NCBI GenBank assembly: GCA_019217005.1
Contig: JAHBNG010000080.1
Span: forward strand, 3,257 to 67,256
DNA length: 64,000 bases
Direction of reading: 5' to 3'
From: Chloroflexi bacterium TSY
Lineage (GTDB): Bacteria; Chloroflexota; Anaerolineae; Caldilineales; Caldilineaceae
The notes beneath the pieces are model-generated. The model did no database searches. It had not been told where the DNA came from and saw nothing but the letters and a program-made list of their open reading frames with translations. A program made the translations under genes and the position numbers. Positions 37,297 to 46,308 of the stretch are shown here, piece by piece. Position 1 is the stretch's first letter. Each line of letters opens with the position of its first letter.

Positions 37297-37738
37297 GGCT
37301 CAACGCGACAGAGTGTACTTGACAGATGGGGATTCTCTTGTCACCCGTCCATTTTGGCTTACCTTTACCCATGAGTCGCTTGAGCCGGCAAACCCGTGCT
37401 ACAGGTGACATTCACGCAATCAACGACTGGTTGACTGAATTTTGTCCTCGCTTCGGTCGCCAAATGACAGTCACCTTTCGCACTAGCAGGATGAGTGGAA
37501 GGTGACTGTCACGTGAGATGGTGCGGGGATACAATTTGCGCAATCCACCATCCATTTGCGTCCGTGACTGTCACCTGGAACGGCTCAAACCACAAGCATT
37601 ACCTTTGTGCCTAATGCTTAGCCCTGTTGGGCGGGTTTGCTCCAAGACCGCATCAGAAACAAGGGTTCCCTCGGGCGTTCCTCGCTCACCGCCCGACGAG
37701 GACGGTCTACATCCTGGTCCACTTTGTCGCGTAGACCC
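37297..37738. mobile_element. Family H MITE-like repeat, copy 2 (442 bp)
   Basis: Ends GGCTCAACGCGACAGAGTGT and, inverted, GGGTCTACGCGACAAAGTGG. A TTAATTT duplication flanks it (37289-37295, 37739-37745). Inside is an inverted pair TGACAGTCACCTT/AAGGTGACTGTCA (37474-37510) and a third GTGACTGTCACC at 37564. It carries no ORF I support. It sits just upstream of the PhyH gene at 37758, which lacks a visible ribosome-binding site, so that gene may be affected by it. Confidence 0.75.
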
Positions 37739-37757
37739 TTAATTTGCAAAGCGTTAC

Positions 37758-38597
37758 ATGAAACCGCTCGACGTCCATTTCACAGAATACCAACGTGATG
37801 GTTATACCATATTCAAGCAGTATCTAATGCCTGATCGGCTCACCGCCTTACGTCGGCAGCTTGACCCTATCATGGAGCAGCGCTTCAAAGAACTGCCAGA
37901 TTTGCCCCGCGCCGTCATTCCCGAGGCGTTGACCCATGAGATGTTGGGCCCACTCCTGATCGAGCAGATACTGAACCCAGTGTTGCTCGATTTTGCGGAA
38001 CTTGTGATGGGACCGTATGTGCAATTAGATAGCTACCGCATTGCGGGCTTTCCCATCAAGCCTGCACCGCTCCACAATCAGGTTGATCGCTGGCATCGCG
38101 ATGCATTCAATCTGACAGAAACTTGGGTCAACTACGCTTTTCGCTATGAACCCAAACCACGGCCTTACACCGCTCCGATGGCCTGTAATTGTCTGACCTA
38201 TCTACAAGATATGACTGAGACAACCGGCGCGCTACGTGTCATTCCTGGCTCTCATCTCGATTATACATTTATCGCACCAGAAGACGCCCAAAACCACACC
38301 CCGCGAAAAGCTGATCACGCTTCAGGCTGGAGATATGGTTTTACCCATTGCGAAATGCTTCATTCTGGTTCGGTAAACACATCAAGCGAGTTCCGTTATT
38401 TTATCAGCATTTATCTGCAACGTTTTGGCTTGCCCCACCGAGATAATTTTGAGGTGCCAGCCATTGCCCAAATTTTGGCGCAAGCAAACAAAGATGGGGA
38501 TCGCCGGGTGATGCGCTTATTTGGTCAAGACGACTCGATTCAGCATCGGCAACAAAGAGCTTGGCAGCAAATGATAGCAGAAGAGCGAACAGGATAA
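37758..38597 (+). CDS. Phytanoyl-CoA dioxygenase family protein 2
   Basis: A 279-residue Fe(II)/2OG dioxygenase with HxD in QVDRWHRDAFNLTETW, a likely distal His in HCEMLHSGSVNTSSEF and the Arg in the same SSEFRYFISIYLQR segment. N-terminal YQRDGYTIFKQYLMPDRLTA is the family pattern. It is clearly diverged from the PhyH at 36270, so it is not a recent duplicate. The ATG follows the family H repeat by 19 bases without a good Shine-Dalgarno. It probably acts in the same small-molecule pathway as its neighbours. Confidence 0.88.
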   Translation: MKPLDVHFTEYQRDGYTIFKQYLMPDRLTALRRQLDPIMEQRFKELPDLPRAVIPEALTHEMLGPLLIEQILNPVLLDFAELVMGPYVQLDSYRIAGFPIKPAPLHNQVDRWHRDAFNLTETWVNYAFRYEPKPRPYTAPMACNCLTYLQDMTETTGALRVIPGSHLDYTFIAPEDAQNHTPRKADHASGWRYGFTHCEMLHSGSVNTSSEFRYFISIYLQRFGLPHRDNFEVPAIAQILAQANKDGDRRVMRLFGQDDSIQHRQQRAWQQMIAEERTG

Positions 38598-38787
38598 AAA
38601 AGCTATCAGCTAATCAGTCGTCAGCTAGGTCAAAGCGACCACTTCGTGTTTGGTTACAGATGCGTAGCATCCACGCCAGAATCTGGCCATGTTTCGTGGA
38701 TGATTTTTATACTTTCCTATACGTCGATGAAAAACAAATCGAGAAGCCATGAGTGAAATGTCTTGGTTCGCACATGGCGGAGCCTTA

Positions 38788-39753
38788 TCAATACCAGAGA
38801 GCCTTGTCAACCGTGTTCTTGAGTGGCTCTCCAGCGTCAAAGCGGCGGGCGTTTTCCAGGAGCACCTGGAAGCGGCGTTCAGGGAGGTTGGCGGCATCCC
38901 TAACGGCGATATGAGGCGTCAGAAGCACGTTCGGGAGTCTCCACAACTTATGATCAACGGGGAGCGGCTCAACCTCGTACACATCTAGCCCACAGCCGCC
39001 GATCTGGCCGGATTCAATGGCTTCGGTCAAGTCATCGATTTTCATCGTTTTGCCCCGACCAATGTTGATAAAGTAGGCGGTATTTTTCATGCGCGCGAAG
39101 CGGTCGGCATTCCACATCCCCTCTGTTTCCGGGGTATGGGGCGTGGTGACAATGACGAAATCGGCCTGGGGCAGCAACGTGTCTAATGCCTGCGGTGGGT
39201 GTATTGCCACGTTGGGTAGGTCGTATTCAGGACGGGGATCGATACCGAGCACGGTCATGCCAAATTGTTGACAGAGCCGGGCCGTCTCGTGACCGACGCC
39301 ACCCACGCCAACAATCAAAACCGTGGCGGCGGTTAAATCGATGTAAGGACTTTTTCTGGCTTCCTTGTCCCAAACGCGCTGGTATTGGGCATCAATGTAC
39401 CACGGCAGGCCACGCGCCAAGGCGAGCACGAACATCATGATGTGATGGCTGATGTGATCGAAATAGATGCCGCGGGGATTGGCCACGACGACAGGATGCT
39501 CGATCAACTCTGGATAGAAATAACCCACAAAGGGTCCGGAGTCTGGGTTCTGGAGCCAGCGGAGTTTGGTGGCAACAGCTAGGGCATCTGGCGGAATCCA
39601 ACCAAAGGCGGCATCGGCATCACGTATTTCCTCCTTGGCCTCCTCATCACTCGCAGGAACAACCACTTTGTACGCCGGCATAGCTTCCGCTAAGCGAGTG
39701 GCGAACCACTGCTTGAGTTCGTCTTGGGGTGGCATCATTACGAATTTTATCAT
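38788..39753 (-). CDS. D-2-hydroxyacid dehydrogenase
   Basis: The start is the ATG at 39753 (MIKFVMMPPQDELKQWFATR), preceded by AGAAGG; an in-frame start at 39783 is less likely. The 321-residue protein has the NAD site GVGGVGHETARLCQQFG, the catalytic Arg in FINIGRGKTM, the Glu in VYEVEPLPVD and the His in LLTPHIAVRD. The family reduces or oxidises 2-hydroxyacids (glycerate, lactate, phosphoglycerate and others). It is cytoplasmic. It lies downstream, on the same strand, of the broken M24 gene (31 bases), suggesting one operon. Confidence 0.9.
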   Translation of the reverse strand: MIKFVMMPPQDELKQWFATRLAEAMPAYKVVVPASDEEAKEEIRDADAAFGWIPPDALAVATKLRWLQNPDSGPFVGYFYPELIEHPVVVANPRGIYFDHISHHIMMFVLALARGLPWYIDAQYQRVWDKEARKSPYIDLTAATVLIVGVGGVGHETARLCQQFGMTVLGIDPRPEYDLPNVAIHPPQALDTLLPQADFVIVTTPHTPETEGMWNADRFARMKNTAYFINIGRGKTMKIDDLTEAIESGQIGGCGLDVYEVEPLPVDHKLWRLPNVLLTPHIAVRDAANLPERRFQVLLENARRFDAGEPLKNTVDKALWY

Positions 39754-39784
39754 TGCGTTTTCCTTCTCTGAGTAGACCAGCATT

Positions 39785-41104
39785 TTATCTTAACAATCTC
39801 CCTTCATAGGGATAGGTCGTTAGCAACTCGTGACCGGTTTCGGTGATCAAAACCTGATCTTCAAGCTTGACACCCGGCCCACCTGATTGACGGCCTAGAT
39901 AGCTCTCAACACAGATCACCATGCCTGGTTCTAGAACGCCATCATAGCCAACATCATCCCAGACATTGGGGAAATAGATCGCGGGCGCTTCATCACAAAG
40001 GCCAACGCCGTGATAGAGCACGGTATACACGATACTCATCCAGGTCAAATTGATGTGACTTGTGAGTCAGTTCGTGATAGGTGAGTCCAGGGCGTAGCCA
40101 CTCAGTATTGCGCATGATCTGCTCGTGGGCTTTTTGGTAGATGTCGCGCTGTTCGACCGTTGGCTTTTTGTCACCACAGAGCCATGTGCGGGACATGTCA
40201 ACACAGATCCCATAGGAGCTAATTAAATCAGTATCAAAACCGACGAGATCCCCATTCTCGATGATGCGACTGCTGCATTCCTGATACCACGGATTGCAAC
40301 GTGGTCCAGACGCCATGAGCCGCGTTTCGATCCATTCCCCACCTCGTTTGATATTTTCCGCATGAAGGTAGCTCCACAATTCCTGCTCCATCACATTGCT
40401 TCATGCATCACGTTGATGGCCGCTTCGCAAGCGTGAACAGCGCAGCGCATGGCTTTGATCTCCTCGTTGGATTTGATCTCGCGGGCCAATTCCATTACTT
40501 CTTCGCCATTGAAGATCTCGATCCCTTTGGCTTCCAGGGCTCGGATCCCTTCTTGGTGACAGCGGTCAATCGCGAGGCGTCTATTGCCGCCACCGTGTTG
40601 TTGAACCAGATCATGAATTTCTGCGGCCCATCGTTCCGCCTGCTCATTGTATCGGCCACCGGCGACAAAGTAGAGCCAAGAGAAAGCGGGACGGACTTCA
40701 TCTACATTGTTGGAATGGTCACTTAGAAAATCGCAATGACTAAACTCAAACTGGATAACTGGTCCCTCGGTTGGCACAAATGCGTAGCGGGTGTGGTTGT
40801 GCATGATCCAGATCTGCATATTCGTGCTATCCGTAGCGTAGCGCACGTTGAGTGGATCATAGAGGACAATACCGGCATAATCAAACTTACGTAGGTACTC
40901 CCGCACTCGCTTTAGTCGATGGGTACGGATTTTATCCATGTCTGGGCGTTCCAGACCTGCTGCATCCCATTCAGAAAAGGCCAAGGGGCCCGGTCCCAGA
41001 TCGTGCATATTTAAGGACTTGGCATATTCGATTGTCTCTTGCGACGTTTCTTGTTGCGCACCAATTTTGGCACGGTGTTTGCCGACAATCAGGTTTGTTG
41101 CCAT
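39785..41104 (-). pseudogene. M24-family peptidase (Xaa-Pro dipeptidase/creatinase type), two frame breaks
   Basis: From the ATG at 41104 (MATNLIVGKHRAKIGAQQET), preceded by AGGAG, the first frame runs to 40391 with the creatinase N-domain (RKFDYAGIVLYDPLNVRYAT). The second frame (40394-39993) begins GTGATGGAGCAGG and carries ENGDLVGFDTDLI and CVDMSRTWLCGDKK, which hold metal-ligand Asps. The third frame (40048-39785) has LYHGVGLCDEAP with the ligand His and VICVESYLGRQSGGPGVKLE with the Glus. The first break near 40392 leaves a four-base ATGA-like overlap; the second lies near 40035. All metal ligands are present. Its intact counterpart is at 51685. Possible roles are prolidase or amidohydrolase (creatinase, ectoine-hydrolase-like). 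Confidence 0.8.
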
Positions 41105-41470
41105 GAATTCGCTCCTGTAAAAATGTTTGATAGACCAAACCAAAAATTTGTTGTGCAGCAAGTATACTCCGCACGAACGCAACGGTACATTTTTCGGATG
41201 AGGCAAATGCGATGAACATGTTTCAGAAGTGAACGTTCGTGTGCGTTTCGTTCAAATGGCATAATTTATGCGTTCGTGGTGCGGAACAAACAAGCTGTTT
41301 GTTCTACTATTGGTCGGTGAGACGACCGCGCTCCAAAATGTTATGGGGTTGTTCTGTTTTGCATGGATTGAGCGCTCGCTTGCATCATCTTTCGAACTAC
41401 AATAGAGTGAAAGGGACATTCACCTGAACATAATTCTAGTGAGTAATATAATATATGTGATAAAATTGAG

Positions 41471-41490
41471 ACCATACTGTTTAGTATGGT
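41471..41490. promoter_or_regulatory. Inverted repeat, likely TetR operator
   Basis: ACCATACT-GTTT-AGTATGGT is a perfect 8-bp inverted repeat ending two bases before the AGGAG of the TetR gene. Its size and place fit an autoregulatory operator. It also lies 366 bases from the M24 start on the other strand. Confidence 0.6.
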
Positions 41491-41503
41491 TCAGGAGAAA
41501 TTG

Positions 41504-42064
41504 ATGGTCCGCAAAACCAAACAAGATTGGCTCGAAGAGGGGGTAAAGATTCTGGCAAAACAAGGCGCTCCTGCTCTCAAGATCGATAGATTGACGACAC
41601 AGATGAAGGTAACAAAAGGATCGTTCTATCACCACTTTAAGAACGTTCAGGAGTACAAGATTGCTCTGTTGGAGTGGATTGAACGGCAAGGTACGCTCCG
41701 GATTATTGAATTGACGGAACAAGCTGGCTCACCAATCGAAAAGTTTAACCATTTGCTGCACATCACAACAGATGAACCACTGGGGCTGGAGGTCGCCATT
41801 CGAGCGTGGGCGTTGCAAGATACGGTGGCGCGTGATTATCAGCAGCGGATTGATGAACAACGCTTGGTATATGTGGAAAGGTTGTTTCTAGAAATGGGAA
41901 GTGAGTCAGCTCAAGCACATCAGATAGCCCAAATGATTTATGCCATGTATATTGGCTGTACACATATGTTACCTCCGATTGAAGGAACTCCGATGATTCA
42001 GCTTTTTGAGGAATTTCGAAGAGCTTTTCAGCTTTCTGAATTGCCTACGATTCAGAAGGAATAA
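41504..42064 (+). CDS. TetR/AcrR-family transcriptional regulator
   Basis: The start is the ATG at 41504 behind AGGAG (MVRKTKQDWLEEGVKILAKQ), giving 186 residues. The HTH reads ALKIDRLTTQMKVTKGSFYH followed by HFKN, the TetR DNA-recognition pattern. The C-terminal ligand domain (residues 70-186) has no recognisable motif. An inverted repeat just upstream may be its operator. It is divergent from the M24-dehydrogenase genes and followed by an SDR, so it is a plausible local regulator of this island. The inducer is unknown. Confidence 0.88.
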   Translation: MVRKTKQDWLEEGVKILAKQGAPALKIDRLTTQMKVTKGSFYHHFKNVQEYKIALLEWIERQGTLRIIELTEQAGSPIEKFNHLLHITTDEPLGLEVAIRAWALQDTVARDYQQRIDEQRLVYVERLFLEMGSESAQAHQIAQMIYAMYIGCTHMLPPIEGTPMIQLFEEFRRAFQLSELPTIQKE

Positions 42065-42085
42065 TGGCTCAATCGGATTTTAGGG

Positions 42086-42197
42086 GGTTGACAAAAAAGA
42101 ACCCTTCTTACCATGAAGGGATTGAAGAGATTGAAGGATTATCTACCTCTTCTTCAATTCCTTCAGTGACTTCATGGTTCGGTTTCTCGTGTCAACC
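42086..42197. repeat. Long imperfect hairpin behind tetR
   Basis: Arms begin GGTTGACA and end TGTCAACC, with further paired blocks CCATGAAG/CTTCATGG and TTGAAG/CTTCAA. It spans 112 bases, 21 bases after the TetR stop. It could be a mobile palindrome or a stable 3' RNA structure. No T-run. Confidence 0.6.
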
Positions 42198-42245
42198 ATC
42201 CGAGATCCTGTTGAACCAAAATAATGTTAATCCTGTATATTTGTT

Positions 42246-42279
42246 GCTATAGATGTTCAGATAATGTTTTTCCACGCAA
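42246..42279. repeat. 34-bp exact repeat upstream of SDR, copy 1
   Basis: GCTATAGATGTTCAGATAAT continuing to TTCCACGCAA is identical at 51593-51626, upstream of the M24 gene at 51685. It could be a shared control element or a remnant of a mobile repeat. Confidence 0.75.
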
Positions 42280-42383
42280 AACAGAAGCTTGTCAGCATCT
42301 CAGCCGGTCAGCCAGAGAGCTGAGTAGCTGACTGGCTGAAATGCCATCAACGACAGGGAAATTCTTTTTCTGAAAGGCTATAG

Positions 42384-43226
42384 ATGGAAACTATGATCCG
42401 ATTTGACAATCAAGTTGCTGTTATCACAGGCAGCGGGCGTGGGTTAGGCGCTGCGTATGCAAAGCTTTTGGCCGAACGAGGTGCCGCGGTCGTCGTGCAT
42501 GATGCAGGTGTAAGAAGCGATGGAGCTGGGACAGATACAGAGGTTGCGGATGCCGTTGTCCATCAGATTCGTGCCAATGGAGGGAGAGCAGTTTCAAACT
42601 ATGTGCTATTAGATTCTCGCACTGCTTGTATCGGCGTGATCAATACAGCCATTGAGCACTTTGGACGAATCGATATCCTCATTCACAACGCTGGGATTGT
42701 GCTTTTTACACCACTGGAAGAGATCGATGAGACACATCTTCAACGCATGACGGATATTCACATTACAGCTCCGTTGTGGTTGGCACAGGCGGCTTTTCCG
42801 TACATGCAGGATAACGAATATGGACGGATTGTGCTCACGACATCGGGTCGGGCTCGAACGGTGGAAGATGCAACGCCCGATTTGATTACATATGCAATGG
42901 GCAAAATGGCCCAAGTAGGGTTGATGAATGGTTTGGGCGCAGCAGGAGCAATTCACAATATATATGTGAATGCCATTTCACCTGTTGCGGCCACGCGTAT
43001 GCTGCAACGTCCCGTCCCGGATGGCACCTTTACAGCGGAACAGGTAGCGCCCGCAGTTGCGTATCTGGCGTCATCAGACTGTCAGATTTCTGGCTTAATT
43101 GTGCGTGCTGGCAATCGGAACTTCTCGACGACAGGCTGGCGTACAAGCGAAATGGTTCAATTAGATGAGGAGATGCTAACGCCGGAAGCAATCGCCGAGT
43201 GGATGAAACAGCAAAATACGGATTGA
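42384..43226 (+). CDS. Short-chain dehydrogenase/reductase
   Basis: A 280-residue classical SDR. The cofactor motif is VAVITGSGRGLGAAYAKLLA (TGxxxGxG), the NAG motif is in DILIHNAGIV, and the active-site Tyr-Lys is in DLITYAMGKMAQVG (YxxxK); the Ser is in IVLTTSGRARTV. The C-terminal part (WRTSEMVQLDEEMLTPEAIA) resembles peroxisomal multifunctional-enzyme-like hydroxyacyl dehydrogenases, suggesting a 3-hydroxyacyl-type substrate. It follows the TetR gene and sits before a K+ channel gene. The 34-bp repeat lies 105 bases upstream of the ATG. Confidence 0.88.
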   Translation: METMIRFDNQVAVITGSGRGLGAAYAKLLAERGAAVVVHDAGVRSDGAGTDTEVADAVVHQIRANGGRAVSNYVLLDSRTACIGVINTAIEHFGRIDILIHNAGIVLFTPLEEIDETHLQRMTDIHITAPLWLAQAAFPYMQDNEYGRIVLTTSGRARTVEDATPDLITYAMGKMAQVGLMNGLGAAGAIHNIYVNAISPVAATRMLQRPVPDGTFTAEQVAPAVAYLASSDCQISGLIVRAGNRNFSTTGWRTSEMVQLDEEMLTPEAIAEWMKQQNTD

Positions 43227-43239
43227 CGAGTCAATCATT

Positions 43240-44385
43240 ATGTTCCTCTCTACACTATTTGGTACGGCACTATTTAGCACAGTCAAATCGCTGATCAGCC
43301 GCTTGCGCCGATCAAGTCTGGGTATCGCTGTTATTCCGATCGTGCTGCTTGTGGCGCTTGGGACAAGTGTGTATTCTGTGTTGGAAGAGTGGTCGCTGCT
43401 CGATGCATTGTATGCAACGATTATTACCATTACCACAGTTGGCTATGGAGATTTAAGTCCTCAGACGTTGACCGGACGCATATTTGCCATATTTTTTACG
43501 CTGGCTGCAATCGGGTTTGCCAGTTATGCGATTTCGACTTTGGCAGCAGTTACGATTGAACATGAGTTGGAACGATACAAACGCAATTTGCAGGAACGTA
43601 GAATGAATCAGATACAGGCGTTAAAGAATCATATTATCATTTGCGGGGGAAGCGTCATTGGACATCGCACGGCAAGTGAATTTCAGAAGCGACAGACCCC
43701 TTTTGTTCTGATTGAGCCAGATGAGGAAACGTTGCGCTGGGCACTGCTTTGGCTTCACGAAGGGTATGTGAGCAAACGTAAGCGTATTTGGCGTGATCTG
43801 GAAGACGTGGATGTTGCCTCAGAAGAAGCGAAGAGCATCGATGAATTGGCGGCAGAAGTAGATATTTTGTATTTACTCGAGGATCCAACACAAGAGACTG
43901 CTCTCCGTCATGCTGGTATTGAACGAGCGAGCGGCCTGGTGGCGGCAATGGATGATGATCGAGACAATATGTCGATTGTGCTAAGCGGTAGAGATATGGC
44001 GAATCGACTGGGCAATGAGAGCTTACGCATCATCTCTCGCGTTGTCAACGAATGGAACATGCGACGTCTGTCCCTTGCTGGTGCGGACAAGGTGATTGCG
44101 CCGAACATGAATGGGGGATATCATCTGGCATCTCAGATGCTTGATCCTGATTTGGCTGAGTTTTGGGATCATATGCTCTTTCGGACAGATCAGTTGGTCC
44201 GCTTCACAGATCTGCGAATTGCGGACCAACCGGAATGGATTGGCAAAACGGTCGGCGAGTTGAAGCAAAGGCGCAATCAGCTAACCGTAGCCGTTAAAAG
44301 AAATGGCGAATTCTTGTATGCGCCCGATCTAGATCTAATTTTTGAAGCGGACGATAGCGTGATTGTATTGGGCAAGACGGCTTGA
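43240..44385 (+). CDS. Potassium channel with RCK (TrkA-N) domain
   Basis: A 381-residue protein with a two-TM pore: TM1 (AVIPIVLLVALGTSVYSVL), selectivity filter TTVGYGDLSPQ (about residue 66) and TM2 (FFTLAAIGFASYAISTLA). It is followed by RCK domains with a modified Rossmann glycine motif IIICGGSVIGHRTASEF. The RCK-C like end has ITVAVKRNGEFLYAPDLDL. It is an inner-membrane K+ channel, gated by cytoplasmic ligand. The RCK glycine motif GGSVIG deviates from GxGxxG. It starts 13 bases after the SDR stop. Confidence 0.92.
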   Translation: MFLSTLFGTALFSTVKSLISRLRRSSLGIAVIPIVLLVALGTSVYSVLEEWSLLDALYATIITITTVGYGDLSPQTLTGRIFAIFFTLAAIGFASYAISTLAAVTIEHELERYKRNLQERRMNQIQALKNHIIICGGSVIGHRTASEFQKRQTPFVLIEPDEETLRWALLWLHEGYVSKRKRIWRDLEDVDVASEEAKSIDELAAEVDILYLLEDPTQETALRHAGIERASGLVAAMDDDRDNMSIVLSGRDMANRLGNESLRIISRVVNEWNMRRLSLAGADKVIAPNMNGGYHLASQMLDPDLAEFWDHMLFRTDQLVRFTDLRIADQPEWIGKTVGELKQRRNQLTVAVKRNGEFLYAPDLDLIFEADDSVIVLGKTA

Positions 44386-44390
44386 TCCTA

Positions 44391-44471
44391 GGAACGAAAA
44401 TTCAATAAGTTGCGCATAGATTCTTCGTTTCACTCGAGAAGGACATGCGCAACTTACTGAATTTATTGCAT
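44391..44471. repeat. Family F repeat, copy 1
   Basis: Starts AGGAACGAAAATTCAATAAG and reads as the reverse complement of 46718-46818, which has an extra 22-base block. Its own arms (AAGTTGCGCAT/ATGCGCAACTT) make a hairpin. It lies between the channel and DUF899 genes. Confidence 0.75.
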
Positions 44472-44480
44472 TCTCACCTC

Positions 44481-45182
44481 CTAGTTTGTGTATTGATCAT
44501 GTAAACGCACCCAATCCATCGAGTAGGGCAACTGTTCCTCGTCGCGTCCTTTTGGAACAATATCCAGATATTGATACGCGCCATTTAACATATCAAGCCC
44601 ACGGGAATAGCAAGAGTAGGTGTGGTAGATATCGCCAGCCTCGTTCTTGTAGAAGACGCTGGTTCCTGGAGCTTCCTCACCCCAAGGCTTCATGACTCGG
44701 AAATTATACATCATCTCCTGCTCCAACTCCGCTGGTCTGAAGGAGACGTGATAATCATAGTTGAAGTCATTTTCGTATGCCGAGAGCCATTTGAAAGTCC
44801 ACCCCATTCTCTTTTTGAACGCCTCTAATCGTTCAAGAGGTGCTCTGGAGATCGACACCATTGTGACATCTCTCTGGTTGAGATGAACAACGAAACCATT
44901 GTAATTGTCGGCCCAGAACGAGCAACTCTTGCACCCAGCTTCCCACTCTGGATGAAACATAAAGTGATTAACAATCAGTTGACTGCGCCCTTCGAACAGA
45001 TCAGCCAATGACTCTTTTCCGTTTGGTCCATCAAAGATATACTCCTTTTCCACCTTGACCCAGGGGAGTTCTCGGCGCTGCTGGCTAAGCTGATCGCGAA
45101 GACGAGTGAATTCTTTTTCTTTTGCCAGTAGTTCTGTACGAGCTGCGAGCCATTCTTTTTGTGAAACCACGCTCTGTTGCAT
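44481..45182 (-). CDS. DUF899 thioredoxin-like protein
   Basis: The start is the ATG at 45182 (MQQSVVSQKEWLAARTELLA) behind TAGGAG; a TTG two codons earlier is not needed. The 233-residue protein matches the DUF899 family: EKEFTRLRDQLSQQRRELPW and the substrate strand IVNHFMFHPEWEAGCKSCSF, whose CKSC is a thioredoxin-like CxxC. SAYENDFNYDYHVSF and a VFYKNEAGDIYHTYSCYSRG tail follow. Function is not established; a thiol-redox role is likely. It is divergent from an ECF sigma factor, which may control it. Confidence 0.92.
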   Translation of the reverse strand: MQQSVVSQKEWLAARTELLAKEKEFTRLRDQLSQQRRELPWVKVEKEYIFDGPNGKESLADLFEGRSQLIVNHFMFHPEWEAGCKSCSFWADNYNGFVVHLNQRDVTMVSISRAPLERLEAFKKRMGWTFKWLSAYENDFNYDYHVSFRPAELEQEMMYNFRVMKPWGEEAPGTSVFYKNEAGDIYHTYSCYSRGLDMLNGAYQYLDIVPKGRDEEQLPYSMDWVRLHDQYTN

Positions 45183-45414
45183 AATCAAATCTCCTATTGA
45201 TATGACATTGTAAGCGCCTATAGATGAAACATTTAACCAACTCGTTAAATGTTAGCATATGGACAATACTATGTCAAAACGCACAGATGTTCTGTAATCT
45301 TATAACAGATTTTCAGATGTCTTGTCTTTTCACGATCATTTTTATACACTCAAACGTCTAAAGAATAGGGAGCGTACAAAGCGTTTCCTGCTGGACCCAT
45401 TGGATACCATCATC

Positions 45415-46242
45415 ATGAATGAGGAACAACGCTTATTAAGACAAGCACGAAGCGGAGATATCAATGCATTTCATCAGTTATTCGCTGAATTTCAGGGACC
45501 ACTCAAGTCCTATCTCTATCGTCTGACAACCGATCGGGGTGATACGGATGATCTGACCCATGACACATTTGTGAGAGCGTTTGACAAGATTGATTCTTTT
45601 CAAGGCAGATCGAGTCTGAAAACGTGGGTGTTCTCTGTTGCGACCAATCTTGCAATGGACTTTCAGCGTAAGCGAAAACGGTGGCCGGTTGATGCGCAGG
45701 ACCAATCAAGACAAGTCTCGAGCCGTTCACCAGAGGTTATTGAAGCGTATCTCTATCTAAATCAGGCGTCACCGCAAGGCAGTTATGAAATGCGTGAACA
45801 TATTGATTTTTGTTTCACTTGTATTGCAAAGACGCTGCCAATTGATCAGCAGGTAGCCCTATTGCTCAAAGATGTGTATGCATTTCGGGTGAAGGAGATT
45901 AAGATCATTCTGGAGCAGTCGAGAGCACGCGTTCAACATCTGCTGCACGCCGCGCGTCAAACGCTGGTCGAGATCTTTGATCATCGCTGTGCCCTCGTCA
46001 ATAAAAATGGTATCTGTTACCAATGTACCGAGTTAAACGGTCTATTCAACCCAAAACAGGAGGCGCAAGAGGAACTCATTAAACTTGAAATGGTTCGCGA
46101 AGTTGATACAAAAAATCAAGAAGAGTTATTTGAGCTGCGGTTGAAGTTAATTCAGGGCATCGACCCGCTAAATGCAATGGGAACCGATCTTCACGACTTC
46201 ATCATGCAGAGAATTCGGAAGGTGATTGGGGAAGTTAGGTAG
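45415..46242 (+). CDS. ECF sigma factor with Cys-containing C-terminal extension
   Basis: The start is the ATG at 45415 (MNEEQRLLRQARSGDINAFH), giving 275 residues; the frame opens earlier at 45322. Region 2 reads LYRLTTDRGDTDDLTHDTFV and ATNLAMDFQRKRKRW. Region 4 is present in KTLPIDQQVALLLKDVYAFR and VKEIKIILEQSRARVQHLLH. A tail of about 95 residues follows that includes HRCALVNKNGICYQCTEL, a Cys pattern that could bind zinc or sense redox state. It ends in a helical region. It is probably a self-contained sigma factor with fused control domain. Divergent from the DUF899 gene and 67 bases upstream of a STAS-like gene. Confidence 0.85.
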   Translation: MNEEQRLLRQARSGDINAFHQLFAEFQGPLKSYLYRLTTDRGDTDDLTHDTFVRAFDKIDSFQGRSSLKTWVFSVATNLAMDFQRKRKRWPVDAQDQSRQVSSRSPEVIEAYLYLNQASPQGSYEMREHIDFCFTCIAKTLPIDQQVALLLKDVYAFRVKEIKIILEQSRARVQHLLHAARQTLVEIFDHRCALVNKNGICYQCTELNGLFNPKQEAQEELIKLEMVREVDTKNQEELFELRLKLIQGIDPLNAMGTDLHDFIMQRIRKVIGEVR

Positions 46243-46308
46243 TTAGTTGGTTAGTTGGTTGGTTCTGAGTGGATATAGATTTCTGTTTTTCAATAAAAGG
46301 AGACATTC

